This document shows, in pieces, positions 25,264 through 34,764 of a stretch of DNA of 64,000 bases. A program made the position numbers and the translations under genes. This DNA comes from Paenarthrobacter nitroguajacolicus. Its GTDB lineage: Bacteria; Actinomycetota; Actinomycetes; Actinomycetales; Micrococcaceae. The stretch's first letter is position 1. Every line of letters begins with the position of its first letter. The stretch lies in assembly GCF_007786235.1 (NCBI RefSeq), contig NZ_VNFK01000002.1, positions 1 to 64,000 on the forward strand, in the 5' to 3' direction. The notes beneath the pieces were generated by a model. It ran no database searches, was not told the origin of the DNA, and saw only the letters and a program-made list of their open reading frames with translations.

Positions 25264-25814
25264 TAGGCCCCGGGAAGGGTGCAGGTGTGTCCGTCGGCAT
25301 CTATGGGGTAACCGCACAGAGGGCATATGGGCCGTCCGGCATCCACGATCTCACGGGTGCGCTTGGCGAAAGCGCGCGCAGTACCCACCGGCATTCGGAC
25401 CAGCATCATTTCCGGCTCGTCATCGTCGTGTACTTGGAGGTCGTCGTTGTCATCAGTATCGATATCGGCAAGGGGATAAGCCTCGACGACAACTTGGGCC
25501 GTGGTCGGATCCCAACCCAGGCTCATGGCGCCGGTGCGGAACTGTTCCTGAGGAGCCTCTATGGGGTCATTGTCGACGAGCTCTATGGGAGTAACCGTGG
25601 GAACGCTGAAGGGGTTGCCTTCGACGGTGCTGAGTTCATCGAGCATTTCGTCTATCTTCTCCGCGAGCAGAGCCGACTGCTGCTTTTCAAGGGCGATACT
25701 CACGATTTGTGCCCCTGCCCGCACCTGCAGATAGAACGTGCGGTTACCTGGAAGGCCAATGGTGCCGATGACAACCCGATCGGGCCAGGCAAATTCGTGA
25801 ACGCGTGTGGGCAT
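25263..25814 (-). CDS. DUF3090 family protein
   Basis: A 183-residue protein starting MPTRVHEFAWPDRVVIGTIG and ending with a Cys-rich motif ICPLCGYPIDADGHTC that probably binds zinc. The middle is acidic (DTDDNDDLQVHDDDEPE). It lies between the histidine phosphatase and the SCO1664-family gene, an order conserved in actinobacteria. No activity is established. Confidence 0.9.
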   Translation of the reverse strand: MPTRVHEFAWPDRVVIGTIGLPGNRTFYLQVRAGAQIVSIALEKQQSALLAEKIDEMLDELSTVEGNPFSVPTVTPIELVDNDPIEAPQEQFRTGAMSLGWDPTTAQVVVEAYPLADIDTDDNDDLQVHDDDEPEMMLVRMPVGTARAFAKRTREIVDAGRPICPLCGYPIDADGHTCTLPGA

Positions 25815-25838
25815 GTCAGTATCTTAGGCACACGTGGT

Positions 25839-26531
25839 TCAAGGCGTCTCCTGCCCCGCACCGCCTCCCACCGGCGCATCCCCGGATCTGATGCCCTTCG
25901 ACAGCCACGACAGATCACCCGCTTCGGTGTTGGTCGCGTAAACGCTCGGCCGAGTGGCGCTGTACTGGACAATGGATACGGAGGCGGGGCTCACGTTTAT
26001 ACGCTGGAACAGATCGAGGTGCATTCCGAGCGCATCGGCGAGGATTGACTTGATGACGTCACCGTGGCTCACGGCTACCCACACGGCCCCAGGCCCGTAC
26101 TCGGCTTCGAAGGCTGCATCGTGGCGGCGAATGGCCGCCACCGCCCGCGCCTGCATGGCGGCCATGGATTCGCCGCCGGGAAAGACGACGGCGGATGGTT
26201 GCGATTGGACCACAGGCCACAGATCCTCGGTGGCGAGATCACTGAGCTTGCGCCCCTGCCACTGGCCGTAATCGCATTCGTTGAGGTCAGGCTCTACAGT
26301 CGTGGGCGGTGTGCCGGCCTGGCGATCGAGGATGAGCTGGGCAGTCTGCCGACAACGCTCGAGAGGGCTCGATACCACGCCAACTACCGGTACGACCGCA
26401 AGCCGATCACCGGCAAGAGTTGCTTGATCGCGCCCGAGTTGGTCAAGGGTGACGCCGACTGCCCGTCCGGCCAGGAGCCCGGTGGCATTGGCTGTAGTGC
26501 GGCCATGCCGCACGAGAATAAGGGTCGCCAT
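25839..26531 (-). CDS. Histidine phosphatase family protein (MSMEG_4193 type)
   Basis: A 230-residue phosphoglycerate-mutase-like phosphatase. The catalytic RHG is in LILVRHGRTTANATG at residues 4-18, the second His is in WVAVSHGDVIKSIL, and the Arg/Glu core appears in SSPLERCRQTAQ and LNECDYGQWQGRKLSDL. It is first in the conserved three-gene operon. The substrate is unknown. Confidence 0.92.
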   Translation of the reverse strand: MATLILVRHGRTTANATGLLAGRAVGVTLDQLGRDQATLAGDRLAVVPVVGVVSSPLERCRQTAQLILDRQAGTPPTTVEPDLNECDYGQWQGRKLSDLATEDLWPVVQSQPSAVVFPGGESMAAMQARAVAAIRRHDAAFEAEYGPGAVWVAVSHGDVIKSILADALGMHLDLFQRINVSPASVSIVQYSATRPSVYATNTEAGDLSWLSKGIRSGDAPVGGGAGQETP

Positions 26532-26602
26532 CCACCCAGCCTAACCACCTGTTCAATGATGCCCGACACCGTGCTGGATCGTTTGCTTGCCTCATCAGCG
26601 TA

Positions 26603-26643
26603 AACAACGGCAGGGCCACCTTGAAGGTGGTCCTGCCGTTGTT
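26603..26643 (-). terminator. Hairpin downstream of carboxylate carrier
   Basis: AACAACGGCAGG...CCACCT pairs with AGGTGG...CCTGCCGTTGTT around a three-base loop. It lies about 110 bp after the SLC13-family stop, and on the minus strand it ends in GTTGTTTA. It is the only supported feature in the 26532-26754 gap. Confidence 0.7.
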
Positions 26644-26754
26644 GCGTGGGTCCGGTCCTGCGCCCGTCCTTCGGGCTTCCTGTTGCGATGGAGTGCAGGA
26701 TTCCGACCCTGACGCGGCCGAACTGTTTGTCGGCGGTCGATGTGCTCGCAAGAT

Positions 26755-28203
26755 CTACATGATGCCTGTGGGTACCAGCAGTGCCCAGGCGAGGGCGGGT
26801 GCAACGAGGACTACTCCGCCGGCGTACATCATGAGCTGCTTGTAGACGCGTTGGCGGTCATTTTCGCGGGCGTTGGCTACTACAAGGGCGCCGTCAGTGG
26901 AGAAGGGCGATACGTCCACGACGGTTGCGGCGATGGCGAGGGCAGCAACGGTGCCGGAGGCGCTGAGTGAGCTTGTTGCGAGCAGGGGTCCGGCAAGGGG
27001 GATGAACGCGGTAAGCAGTGCGGTGGAGGAAGCGAAGGCTGATCCGACGCCGATCACGTAGCAGAGGACGAGGGCAATGAGCAGTGGTGCGCCAAGGGCG
27101 AGGGCCTGCTCGGCCAGGGTATCGATGACGCCGACGTGCTGGAGCAGGGAGACGTAGGTGATCATGCCGGCGACCAGCAGGACGGTGGACCAGGAAACTC
27201 CGCCAATGAAGGTCCGATGTTCCTTGATGTTGACCAGAGCCAGGAGGAGTCCGGCGGAGAGGGCGACGAAGCCGATGGGCATGTGGAAACCCAGGGCGCA
27301 GACGAGCATGGCGGCAATCAGTGCAAGCGTGAGGACCTGCTGGCCGTGGGGGCGCGTAGTGCGCGTGGTGTCAAGGTCGGCGTGCTGGCCGGCCGCGCCG
27401 TCGCGGAGTTTGCCGAGCAGGGCGAACAGCACAACGGTCAGGACGGACAGGATGAGGTTCAGCGCGAAGCTTGCTCCGAAGAGCGCGCCTTGGGAAATGG
27501 GGAAGCCGTTCTTCACTGCGATGTCGTGAACCAGGACGCCGGCTACGGACAGTGGGGAGAATCCGCCGGCGTGGGCGCCGTTGATGATGAAGGCGCCCAT
27601 CAGGACGGGGTGGATGCGCGATTCGTAGGCCAGTCCAATCGCTGCGGGGGCCAACAGGGCCACGGCGGCGGGGGAGAAGGTGCCCAGAGCTGTCAGCGAC
27701 GCGGCGAGGAGGAAGAACACCCAGGGGAGGAGGAGGGTCTTGCCCCGGACAAGCCGGACGCAGGTTTGGACGATGATGTCGACGGTCCCGTTTCGCTGGG
27801 CCATGCTGAAGAAGTATGTGACGCCGATGATGGTGATGACAATGTTGGCCGGGAAGTCGGCAAGGATTTCCTTGTCAGTCATGCCGAGCATGAAGTATCC
27901 GACGCCGAACGAGGCTACCAGCCCCATGACACCGATGTTCAGTGGCCACTTGGTGGCGACGACGAACATCACCACGAGGATGACCAGCGGGATGATCTGG
28001 GTGGCGGTCATGGTCGGCTCCGATTCCGGGGTTGCCGTCGGGTTGAAGATGGCACCCCCGAACAGGATGGCAACCAGACCCAGGATGACGGAAGCGGCAA
28101 CCGTAATCAGCAGGATACGGCGGCGATTGTTGGGCTGCGCGGAACGTTCTGCCTGGATGTCGCCCTCTGCCTCGGGAGCTGGTTGGTAAATAGTCTTAGC
28201 CAT
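26755..28203 (-). CDS. SLC13/MatC-type dicarboxylate carrier
   Basis: A 482-residue inner-membrane transporter with about twelve hydrophobic segments, a cytosolic N-terminus and the arrangement of MatC/DASS-type carboxylate carriers. Re-entrant-loop-like segments include FIINGAHAGGFSPLSVAGV and ATVVDVSPFSTDGALVVA, with the SP(L/F)S pattern in both halves as expected for inverted repeats. GAGGAG lies eight bases before ATG 28203. It is 12 bases downstream of the PrpF-like isomerase gene and probably co-transcribed with it, so it likely imports an unsaturated di- or tricarboxylate. Confidence 0.85.
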   Translation of the reverse strand: MAKTIYQPAPEAEGDIQAERSAQPNNRRRILLITVAASVILGLVAILFGGAIFNPTATPESEPTMTATQIIPLVILVVMFVVATKWPLNIGVMGLVASFGVGYFMLGMTDKEILADFPANIVITIIGVTYFFSMAQRNGTVDIIVQTCVRLVRGKTLLLPWVFFLLAASLTALGTFSPAAVALLAPAAIGLAYESRIHPVLMGAFIINGAHAGGFSPLSVAGVLVHDIAVKNGFPISQGALFGASFALNLILSVLTVVLFALLGKLRDGAAGQHADLDTTRTTRPHGQQVLTLALIAAMLVCALGFHMPIGFVALSAGLLLALVNIKEHRTFIGGVSWSTVLLVAGMITYVSLLQHVGVIDTLAEQALALGAPLLIALVLCYVIGVGSAFASSTALLTAFIPLAGPLLATSSLSASGTVAALAIAATVVDVSPFSTDGALVVANARENDRQRVYKQLMMYAGGVVLVAPALAWALLVPTGIM

Positions 28204-28215
28204 GGTGGTGTCTCC

Positions 28216-29328
28216 TCATCGAGTGGCTGTGGCTAGAGAGGCTTCGACGGCGTTGCCGAGAGTCTCCGGGAGGTGAATGATGCTGGTGGCGATGGTGCGG
28301 GCCGTTCGGTCGACGCCGACCAGAAGGGTTCCTTCGTGTTCCTCGCTCCAGGTTTCGATGACACCAGCCGGCGTCCTGAGTTTCAGGACTGCTTCTGATG
28401 TGCTGCCGGTGATGGCGTTGAGTATGGTGCCGGGGGTCCGGGCGGCGAGAGTCAGGGCGATGCTGCCGGTGATGGCAAGAGCCGGATGCGGCCTTCCCAT
28501 CGAAAGCATCATCACGTTGACATCGCACTCCGGTCCGGTGGGCGGGCCAACGATCGCGAGCTTCGGAACCGCCCGCGCGGCCTCTCCGGGCGTGGTAACC
28601 ATGCCCATGCGGACCGCTGCCTCGCGGCGGATAACATCCAGGGTTTCCAACTGCAGCTCGACGCCGGGTTTCCACGTGTCGTAGCGGGCGGTGTCCAGCC
28701 CCAACTGTTCGGCACGGACAATCACGACTGGCGCTCCGGCGTCGATCATTGAAACATTCCAGCGCGTGCCGCCCGCTGCGATCACATCGGCTGGCGCCCC
28801 AGTGGGCAGCAGATGTCCGGTGGTCTTGCCCGCCGGATCCTGGAAGCCCAGGCCGACTTTGTAACCGGGAAAAACGACTCCAGGCATCTGTGCGTCCGGA
28901 ACGATCGGCAGGGCACCGGCAGGTGTGTCCACCCGCTGGATGATGATCTGACCCGTGTTGGTATTTCGGGTGACGATGCGGGTGGAGTCTCCGTCTGGAA
29001 TAACCCACCCCTTCTCGATCGCGTAAAGGCCGACGACGGCGGAGCAGTTCCCGCAATTGCTTCCCCAGTCCACGGCGGCTTCTTCGATCCCAACCTGCGC
29101 GAAGGTGAACTCGACATCGACGGCGTCGTCCTCCGGCCGGCTCAGGATCATGGCCTTGCTGGTAGTCGAGGTGGCCCCACCTACACCATCGATCTGGCGG
29201 GAGTCCGGGCTGCCGAAAAGCCGCGGCAGCAGCTCGTCCCAATTCGTCCTGCTGTGTTGTGGGTGTTGGGTTTCGAAGACCCAGCACTTGCTGGTGCCTC
29301 CGCGCATCCACTCTGCCTCAATGTTCAT
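28216..29328 (-). CDS. PrpF/4-oxalomesaconate tautomerase-family isomerase
   Basis: A 370-residue protein of the PrpF (2-methylaconitate cis-trans isomerase)/GalD (4-oxalomesaconate tautomerase) family, which has a diaminopimelate-epimerase-like fold. Recognisable blocks are EAEWMRGGTSKCWVF with the catalytic-site Cys/Ser region, QIDGVGGATSTTSKA, and DWGSNCGNCSAVVG. ATG 29328 is preferred to the upstream 29355. It sits with a carboxylate carrier and a divergent LysR gene, suggesting uptake and isomerisation of a tricarboxylic or oxalocrotonate-type acid. PrpF versus GalD cannot be separated by eye. Confidence 0.85.
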   Translation of the reverse strand: MNIEAEWMRGGTSKCWVFETQHPQHSRTNWDELLPRLFGSPDSRQIDGVGGATSTTSKAMILSRPEDDAVDVEFTFAQVGIEEAAVDWGSNCGNCSAVVGLYAIEKGWVIPDGDSTRIVTRNTNTGQIIIQRVDTPAGALPIVPDAQMPGVVFPGYKVGLGFQDPAGKTTGHLLPTGAPADVIAAGGTRWNVSMIDAGAPVVIVRAEQLGLDTARYDTWKPGVELQLETLDVIRREAAVRMGMVTTPGEAARAVPKLAIVGPPTGPECDVNVMMLSMGRPHPALAITGSIALTLAARTPGTILNAITGSTSEAVLKLRTPAGVIETWSEEHEGTLLVGVDRTARTIATSIIHLPETLGNAVEASLATATR

Positions 29329-29563
29329 GTCCCTACATCTCCTTTTGCCGCTCATTCCTCGGGGCCTGTATTCAGAATGAGCCGCATCACATATGAAGAC
29401 AATGTTGGATTAGTGAGAGGGGATGTAGGAATACTTCAATCATGGTGTTTATGAGCGCAAGAAGGCCCCTACTTCTCGCAGAGCCGTGCTTCGATCGGCC
29501 TGGAATCACTGAAAAAATCGTGCGCTTATATAGAATGAACCAAAGGCATAGAAGGGTAAACAA

Positions 29564-30502
29564 TTGCTTAACAGTGAAGCCCAGGATTTATACGACATAC
29601 GTCGGCTTGCGTTGCTGGTGGAGGTGGTTGAGCAGGGATCCATCACCGCAGCAGCCGACACCATGATGTACACGCCGTCAGCGGTTTCGCAGCAGTTGCG
29701 GAAATTGGAGCAGGAGGTGGGACAGCCCCTTCTCAACCGGCGCTCCCGCGGAGTCGTACCGACTGAAGCCGGTCAGGTACTGGCTGGGCATGCCCGCAAA
29801 ATCGTCGGACAGATCCGTGCAGCCCAAGCGGATCTGGACCAGATTGCGGGGCTGCGGCGCGGCTCCCTGACCGTCGGTACCTTTCCCACGCTTGCAGGCT
29901 CGTTCCTGCCAATCGTGATCAGGGCCTTCAAGAAGCGCTACCCGGCCATTGGCCTGTCGGTGCGCAGTGCCCGTTTCGACGAGCTGGTGTGGGACCTTGA
30001 ATCCGGCGTTACCGGGTTGTGCCTGCTCTGGGACTATCCGTGGAATCGCTTCCATGATGATGCCATCCGTGTCACTGAGGTCTTCCAAGAGAGCACTGTC
30101 ATCCTCGTCGCCAAAGGCCACCCTCTGGCGGGCCGCGACGAAGTATCGATGAGTGAACTGCGGAAGGAATCCTGGATAGTTCGCGCCGAGGCGCATCCGG
30201 TGGTGGAGGTCCTGCAACGTTCTGCCCACGATGCCGGTTTTGAGCCGAGTATCGGGTTCCTGGCCAACGACTATCAGGAAGCCCAGGCCATGGTGAGTGT
30301 CGGCATGGGCGTTGCGATGGTGCCAAAGACGGCTGTGGCCCTGCAGCATCCCGACGTGCGTGTGTTGAGCCTTGGTTCAGCAGCTCCACTGCGGCGCGTC
30401 CTGCTGGCACAGCGCCAGGACAAGGTCTACGCCCCCGCAGAAGTCGCTTTCCACACCACTCTTTTGGAGATCGCTCGAGACAGGGCCGCTGACTATCTAT
30501 AG
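29564..30502 (+). CDS. LysR-family transcriptional regulator
   Basis: A 312-residue LysR-type regulator with a winged HTH at residues 10-70 (LALLVEVVEQGSITAAADTM, then PSAVSQQLRKLEQEVG and LNRRSRGVVPTEAG) and a periplasmic-binding-like effector domain with AMVSVGMGVAMVPKTAV. TTG 29564 is used, with an AAGGGT site upstream. It is divergent from the PrpF-like/MatC-like operon across a 235-bp region and is the expected regulator of that operon, with the substrate acid as likely effector. Confidence 0.9.
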   Translation: MLNSEAQDLYDIRRLALLVEVVEQGSITAAADTMMYTPSAVSQQLRKLEQEVGQPLLNRRSRGVVPTEAGQVLAGHARKIVGQIRAAQADLDQIAGLRRGSLTVGTFPTLAGSFLPIVIRAFKKRYPAIGLSVRSARFDELVWDLESGVTGLCLLWDYPWNRFHDDAIRVTEVFQESTVILVAKGHPLAGRDEVSMSELRKESWIVRAEAHPVVEVLQRSAHDAGFEPSIGFLANDYQEAQAMVSVGMGVAMVPKTAVALQHPDVRVLSLGSAAPLRRVLLAQRQDKVYAPAEVAFHTTLLEIARDRAADYL

Positions 30503-30520
30503 GAAAAGTTCACGAAACGC

Positions 30521-30558
30521 CGCCGGCCCCCAACCTGAGTCCAGGAAGGGGGCCGGCG
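30521..30558. terminator. Terminator between LysR and surface protein genes
   Basis: CGCCGGCCCCC at 30521-30531 pairs with GGGGGCCGGCG at 30548-30558 across a 16-base loop. TTT follows on the plus strand, and an AAAC/GTTT flank makes it usable on both strands. It lies between convergent genes. Confidence 0.8.
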
Positions 30559-30600
30559 TTTCCCATCAATGCTGTTGGGCGTCTTTCCCGCGTTGGCCGG

Positions 30601-33051
30601 TCAGCCGATCAGGGAAGTGGCCGCGGAATAACGGGCCACGGTGGTGTACCCGGCTTTGGTGCCCGTGACACGCACTTTGATGGCGCTTCCCTTGTCTGCT
30701 GCGACCAGTTTGTACGTCTGGGCGGTGGCGCCCGAAATAGCTGTGTTGCCTCTGAACCACTGATAGGTCAGCGTGACTGGAGCTGGCCCCCACGTTCCGG
30801 GGGTCGCAGTGAGTGTGCTGCCCACCGTTTTGGTGCCAGAGACCGTGGGCGTCGGTGCAGTCAACGTGCCCACTGCCACGGCGGCGGTCGCAGCGGAGGT
30901 TTTCGCCGCCGTCGTGAATCCGGTCTTGGAGCCGGTCACCCGGACCGTCATGGTCTTGCCGAGGTCAGCCGCAACCAAGGTGTACGTGGCCGAGGTAGCA
31001 CCCGTCACTGCAACACCGCTCCGGAACCACTGATACGCCAGCGTCACCGGAGCCGGACCCCAAGTCCCTGGAACAGCCGTCAGCACCGAGCCAACCTTCG
31101 CCGTTCCGGAAACCGTGGGAACCGGTGCAGTCAACGTACCCGCCGCCACGGCGGCGGTCGACGCGGAGGTTTTCGCCGCCGTCGTGAATCCGGTCTTGGA
31201 GCCGGTCACCCGGACCGTCATGGTCTTGCCGAGGTCAGCCGCAACCAAGGTGTACGTGGCCGAGGTAGCACCCGTCACGGCAACACCGCTCCGGAACCAC
31301 TGATACGCCAGCGTCACCGGAGCCGGACCCCAAGCCCCTGGAACAGCCGTCAGCACCGAACCAACCTTCGCTGTTCCGGAAACCGTGGGAACCGGTGCGG
31401 TCAACGTACCCGCTGCAACAGTGACAGAGGCCTGTCCGTAATAGGGCTGGAGCGGCCAGTCATGGACGCTGAGCCGGGCGGTGACTTTCTTGCCGGCGTC
31501 CGAGGCTTGCAGGAGAAAAGTTGGACCATTGGACCTGTAGTCAGGGACGCCGTTGACGAACCAGTCGTAGTAGGGGCCGAAATCAGGTGCGGGAGTTAAA
31601 GTGCCGTGGTCCACGGTCAGGGTGTTCCCGGCACTTGGCGTGCCCAGAATGGTGAATGGCTTGGAGGCCGTAACCGCATCGGCACCTGACTTACCGGCGT
31701 GCACCGTGTCGTAATGCGGGGCGTATCCGGCTTTGGTACCTGTGACTTTTGCCCAGATGTCATACCCGGCATCAGCAGCGGTGGGTACGTAGGTAGTGGC
31801 CGTGGCACCCGCGATGTCCTGCAGTTCTGTACCGTCCGTGGAACGCTGCCACTGGTAGGCAAGGACAACGGGAGCTGGACCCCACACGCCGGGATCAACC
31901 GTAAGGGTTTTCCCTGCCTGGGCTGAGCCGTAGACGTAAGGCCTGCCGGGCGCCAAGGACAGGCCCGCCTCGTCCAACTGCATGGTGAACTTGACGCGCT
32001 GGCCGGCCGCAGTTGCCGTCAGGACAGTGGCGGTGTCCTTGGTGGGAGTGTTGTCGTAGCACTCGGGCTTGTAGCGCTTTTCGCGTGGCGCGCCCTCGTA
32101 GAAAGTGTCCGACACGCAGAGTTTGTACTTCTTGCCCACGGCCATACGCCAGTAGATCTTGCCTTGCGTATCGGAGGTGAGGGGGCCCATCTGCGGGCCG
32201 TCCCAGGCTCCCGTTGCGTCGTTATACACATAAGGGATGTATCCGACGTCGGCGATCGGTACGCCCGCTGGGTTGGTCACCGTTGCTTCCATGATGGTTT
32301 CATCCTTGAGGACGAAGTTCACGTTGGTCCACTTGACTCCGGACGGGACGGTGGCAGCTGTGTAGGCGTCTACGGTGCCGGTACCGTTCCAGTATTGCTC
32401 CAGGTAGAGGCGCTGGCCTGATTCGTCCCTGACACTGATGTACGCCTGGTTGGGCGGGATCTTGGTAAGGGTGAAGTAGCCGTTGGCATCGGGTTTGGTG
32501 CTGCTGACTTGTCCGCCGCCACTGGGTGAGGCCGAGATGGACACTGCTGTCAGCGCTTGGCCGGCCTTGTTGGTGACTCGGCCGCTCATGCTGCCGAAGG
32601 CTTCCAGTTGTGGGTTGTAGGTCGTAACTGGGGCAGCGTCGGTGACAGCCACCGGCGTCGAACCATAGGAGCTGGACTTGTTCGCGTTCCACTCGTCGGC
32701 ATAGGTGGCGGAGCAGGGTCCGGTGCTGCAGGTGGTCCACAGTTTGTAGCTACCGGCGGCCGGCACGGTGAAACTGTAGGATCCATCCGCCGCAGACCAT
32801 GCACCGGCTACGTAGGAGGCCCGGTCGTCATTGGTGTAAGCCCCCACCCACACGTTGCCCAGCGCAGTGGCCGTTGCGGTGGCTGTCAGTTTTCCTTTGA
32901 CAACTCCCTTGAAGGTGTATGTCGCCGCCGAGGCGGGTGCGGCGCCGGCGAACAAGCCCGCGGCCACCAGGACGGCGGCCGCCAGGATGGCCCACGCCCC
33001 TCGCCACGAACGTTGAAGCGGATGGTCGGAAGTGGGTCGTGGCAACGGCAT
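30601..33051 (-). CDS. Secreted multi-domain surface protein with Ig-like repeats
   Basis: An 816-residue exported protein. A Sec signal peptide (AWAILAAAVLVAAGLFAGA, cleavage near ASA-A) is followed by carboxypeptidase-regulatory-like/collagen-binding-type modules in the first 400 residues and then PVPTVSGTAKVGSVLTA-type Ig-like repeats in the second half. Three consecutive C-terminal 90-residue repeats carry the core WGPAPVTLAYQWFRSG, and two of them are almost identical in DNA. No LPxTG or membrane anchor is seen at the C-terminus, which ends within the last repeat, so it is probably released or held by repeat-wall interactions. ATG 33051 has AAGGA upstream. It may be an adhesin or cell-envelope protein. 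Confidence 0.8.
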   Translation of the reverse strand: MPLPRPTSDHPLQRSWRGAWAILAAAVLVAAGLFAGAAPASAATYTFKGVVKGKLTATATATALGNVWVGAYTNDDRASYVAGAWSAADGSYSFTVPAAGSYKLWTTCSTGPCSATYADEWNANKSSSYGSTPVAVTDAAPVTTYNPQLEAFGSMSGRVTNKAGQALTAVSISASPSGGGQVSSTKPDANGYFTLTKIPPNQAYISVRDESGQRLYLEQYWNGTGTVDAYTAATVPSGVKWTNVNFVLKDETIMEATVTNPAGVPIADVGYIPYVYNDATGAWDGPQMGPLTSDTQGKIYWRMAVGKKYKLCVSDTFYEGAPREKRYKPECYDNTPTKDTATVLTATAAGQRVKFTMQLDEAGLSLAPGRPYVYGSAQAGKTLTVDPGVWGPAPVVLAYQWQRSTDGTELQDIAGATATTYVPTAADAGYDIWAKVTGTKAGYAPHYDTVHAGKSGADAVTASKPFTILGTPSAGNTLTVDHGTLTPAPDFGPYYDWFVNGVPDYRSNGPTFLLQASDAGKKVTARLSVHDWPLQPYYGQASVTVAAGTLTAPVPTVSGTAKVGSVLTAVPGAWGPAPVTLAYQWFRSGVAVTGATSATYTLVAADLGKTMTVRVTGSKTGFTTAAKTSASTAAVAAGTLTAPVPTVSGTAKVGSVLTAVPGTWGPAPVTLAYQWFRSGVAVTGATSATYTLVAADLGKTMTVRVTGSKTGFTTAAKTSAATAAVAVGTLTAPTPTVSGTKTVGSTLTATPGTWGPAPVTLTYQWFRGNTAISGATAQTYKLVAADKGSAIKVRVTGTKAGYTTVARYSAATSLIG
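30840..31400. repeat. Two near-identical 270-bp tandem coding repeats
   Basis: The stretch around 30850-31120 is repeated with only scattered differences around 31120-31390. For example, TTTCGCCGCCGTCGTGAATC occurs at 30901 and at 31171, 270 bp apart. The repeats encode 90-residue Ig-like modules of the surface protein. A third, more diverged copy follows toward its C-terminus. Boundaries are approximate. Confidence 0.85.
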
Positions 33052-33235
33052 GGGTAAGGTCCTTTTCCCCAAAAAAGTGACTGAAGGGACCGAGCGGTCC
33101 TCTGTCATCGTAGGTGGCGGCTGTCATCAGTGCCATGGGGAGTTCTGTCCTGTCCATCAACGCCAAAAGAACCGATGCCGGCCGCACCCCGCTTGAAGGC
33201 CGTGGACACCTCGACATGTTGTGGGTGTGCGTGGG

Positions 33236-34687
33236 TTACATCGGGGCGTGCGCAGAAGCATTCTTGGGGTGATCCGGCTGGTTGAATGCGAGGCCGAGCA
33301 GGGCATTTTCGGTGACTTCGGGTAGCGCCGGGTGGATCCAGTACTGCTTGGCAGCGAAGTGGCGAACGTCGAGGTCGAAGGCCAGGACGGTGATCATTTG
33401 CTGGATCAGAGTTGATGCTTGGGGTCCCATGTAGTGGGCACCGAGGAGCTTCCCGGTGTCTTTGTCAGCGACGAGTTTGCAAATACTGGTGGTGTCTTCC
33501 ATGGCCCAGCCGTAGGCGACGTCCCCGTACTCCTGGACTTTGGTGGTCACGTTGTGGCCGTTTTCGCGCGCTTGGGCTTCGGTCATTCCGACGGTGGCGA
33601 TCTGGGGATGGGTGAAGGTGGCGGCGGGGACGTGGTCGTGTGGCATTCCCTGCAGGTTTTCCGGGTTCAGCAGGTTGTGGCGCACGGCGCGCATTTCGGC
33701 GTTGGCGACGTGTTTGAGCATGTAAGGCGAAGAGATATCGCCGAGTGCCCAGACGCCTGCGGCAGTGGTTGACCGACCGTACTCATCGACTTTGATGCGT
33801 CCGCTTCCGATTGTCTCGATCCCGCCGGCGGGCAGGTCCAACAGGTCCCCGTTGGGGATGCGCCCGGTAGCTACCAGCAGTACCTCTCCTGTAGCGGAGG
33901 TGCCGTCGTCGAGCCGGACGGTGATGCCCTTGTCTGTCTGTTCCGCGCCGACGGTGGTCCGGCCGAACCGGACATCGAAGCGATCGGCGGCCAGGTGGTT
34001 GAACGGGGCGTGCAGGTCATTGTCGAGGTTCCGCAGGAGCGTGGAGCGGGTAATGATCGTGACCTCCGCGCCCAAGGCGTCGAACACGTGCGCGAACTCC
34101 ATGGCGATGTAGCCACCACCGACGATTACCAGGGATTTGGGCAGCTGCTGGAGGCGCATGATGTCCTCGTTGGTGTGATAGCGCACGCCCGAGGCGGCGA
34201 TGGCCTCGGGGATGGACGGCCTGGAGCCAGCGGCGATGACCACCTGGTCACCGGAGATGATTCTTTGGCGGCCGGCTTGGCCGGTGCGTAAGGTGCGTTC
34301 GCCGACGAAGACGGCGTGCTGGTCGTAGACGTCGATGTTCGGGGTCCGTGGACCGCGGCGGTATTCCTCACCGGCTGCGGCGATGGGGTCGACGCGGTTC
34401 TCGAAGATTCGGCTGACGATGCCCGGCCAGTCCACGGAGTTGATTTCTGCTTCAAGACCCAGCCGTCCGGACCTGCGGGTGTGCAGCGCGGTGTCGGCCG
34501 TATGTACGTACATCTTCGACGGGATACAGCCGGCGTTCAGGCAGGTACCGCCGAAGGAGGCCTCCTCGATGATCGCGATCGACCGGTCTTCGAACTCCGG
34601 TCCGGGTATGGAATTTCCGGACCCGGTGCCGATGATGACCAAGTCGTAGTGCCGATCCACGGTGGTTTTGCTGGCAGTGATGTCCAT
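33236..34687 (-). CDS. mtr: Mycothione reductase
   Basis: A 483-residue FAD-dependent pyridine nucleotide-disulfide oxidoreductase. It reduces mycothiol disulfide with NADPH, the actinobacterial counterpart of glutathione reductase. The redox pair is in GGTCLNAGCIPSKM at about 47-60, the FAD loop is DLVIIGTGSGNSIPG, the NADPH fold is LVIVGGGYIAMEFAHVF, and the C-terminal dimer His-Glu pair is in YWIHPALPEVTENALL. GTGSGNS and the overall length favour mycothione reductase over lipoamide dehydrogenase. AAGGA precedes the ATG. It is a stand-alone gene and a marker of actinobacterial origin. Confidence 0.9.
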   Translation of the reverse strand: MDITASKTTVDRHYDLVIIGTGSGNSIPGPEFEDRSIAIIEEASFGGTCLNAGCIPSKMYVHTADTALHTRRSGRLGLEAEINSVDWPGIVSRIFENRVDPIAAAGEEYRRGPRTPNIDVYDQHAVFVGERTLRTGQAGRQRIISGDQVVIAAGSRPSIPEAIAASGVRYHTNEDIMRLQQLPKSLVIVGGGYIAMEFAHVFDALGAEVTIITRSTLLRNLDNDLHAPFNHLAADRFDVRFGRTTVGAEQTDKGITVRLDDGTSATGEVLLVATGRIPNGDLLDLPAGGIETIGSGRIKVDEYGRSTTAAGVWALGDISSPYMLKHVANAEMRAVRHNLLNPENLQGMPHDHVPAATFTHPQIATVGMTEAQARENGHNVTTKVQEYGDVAYGWAMEDTTSICKLVADKDTGKLLGAHYMGPQASTLIQQMITVLAFDLDVRHFAAKQYWIHPALPEVTENALLGLAFNQPDHPKNASAHAPM

Positions 34688-34764
34688 AGGGGCAGTCCTT
34701 ACTCGGGGTCTTTCCCAACCCTACTGAACTGGGCGGGACCCCACAGGACGGGAGGTATCTTTCG

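Noticed and set aside
27136..28236. Long plus-strand open frame opposite the MatC-like carrier
   Set aside because: It is a high-GC antisense shadow, rich in Gly/Asp/Gln/His, with no family resemblance; the minus-strand gene has clear membrane segments and a ribosome site.
30840..31400. Repeats considered as a CRISPR-like or satellite array
   Set aside because: The period is 270 bp, in frame, and encodes Ig-like modules of a secreted protein.
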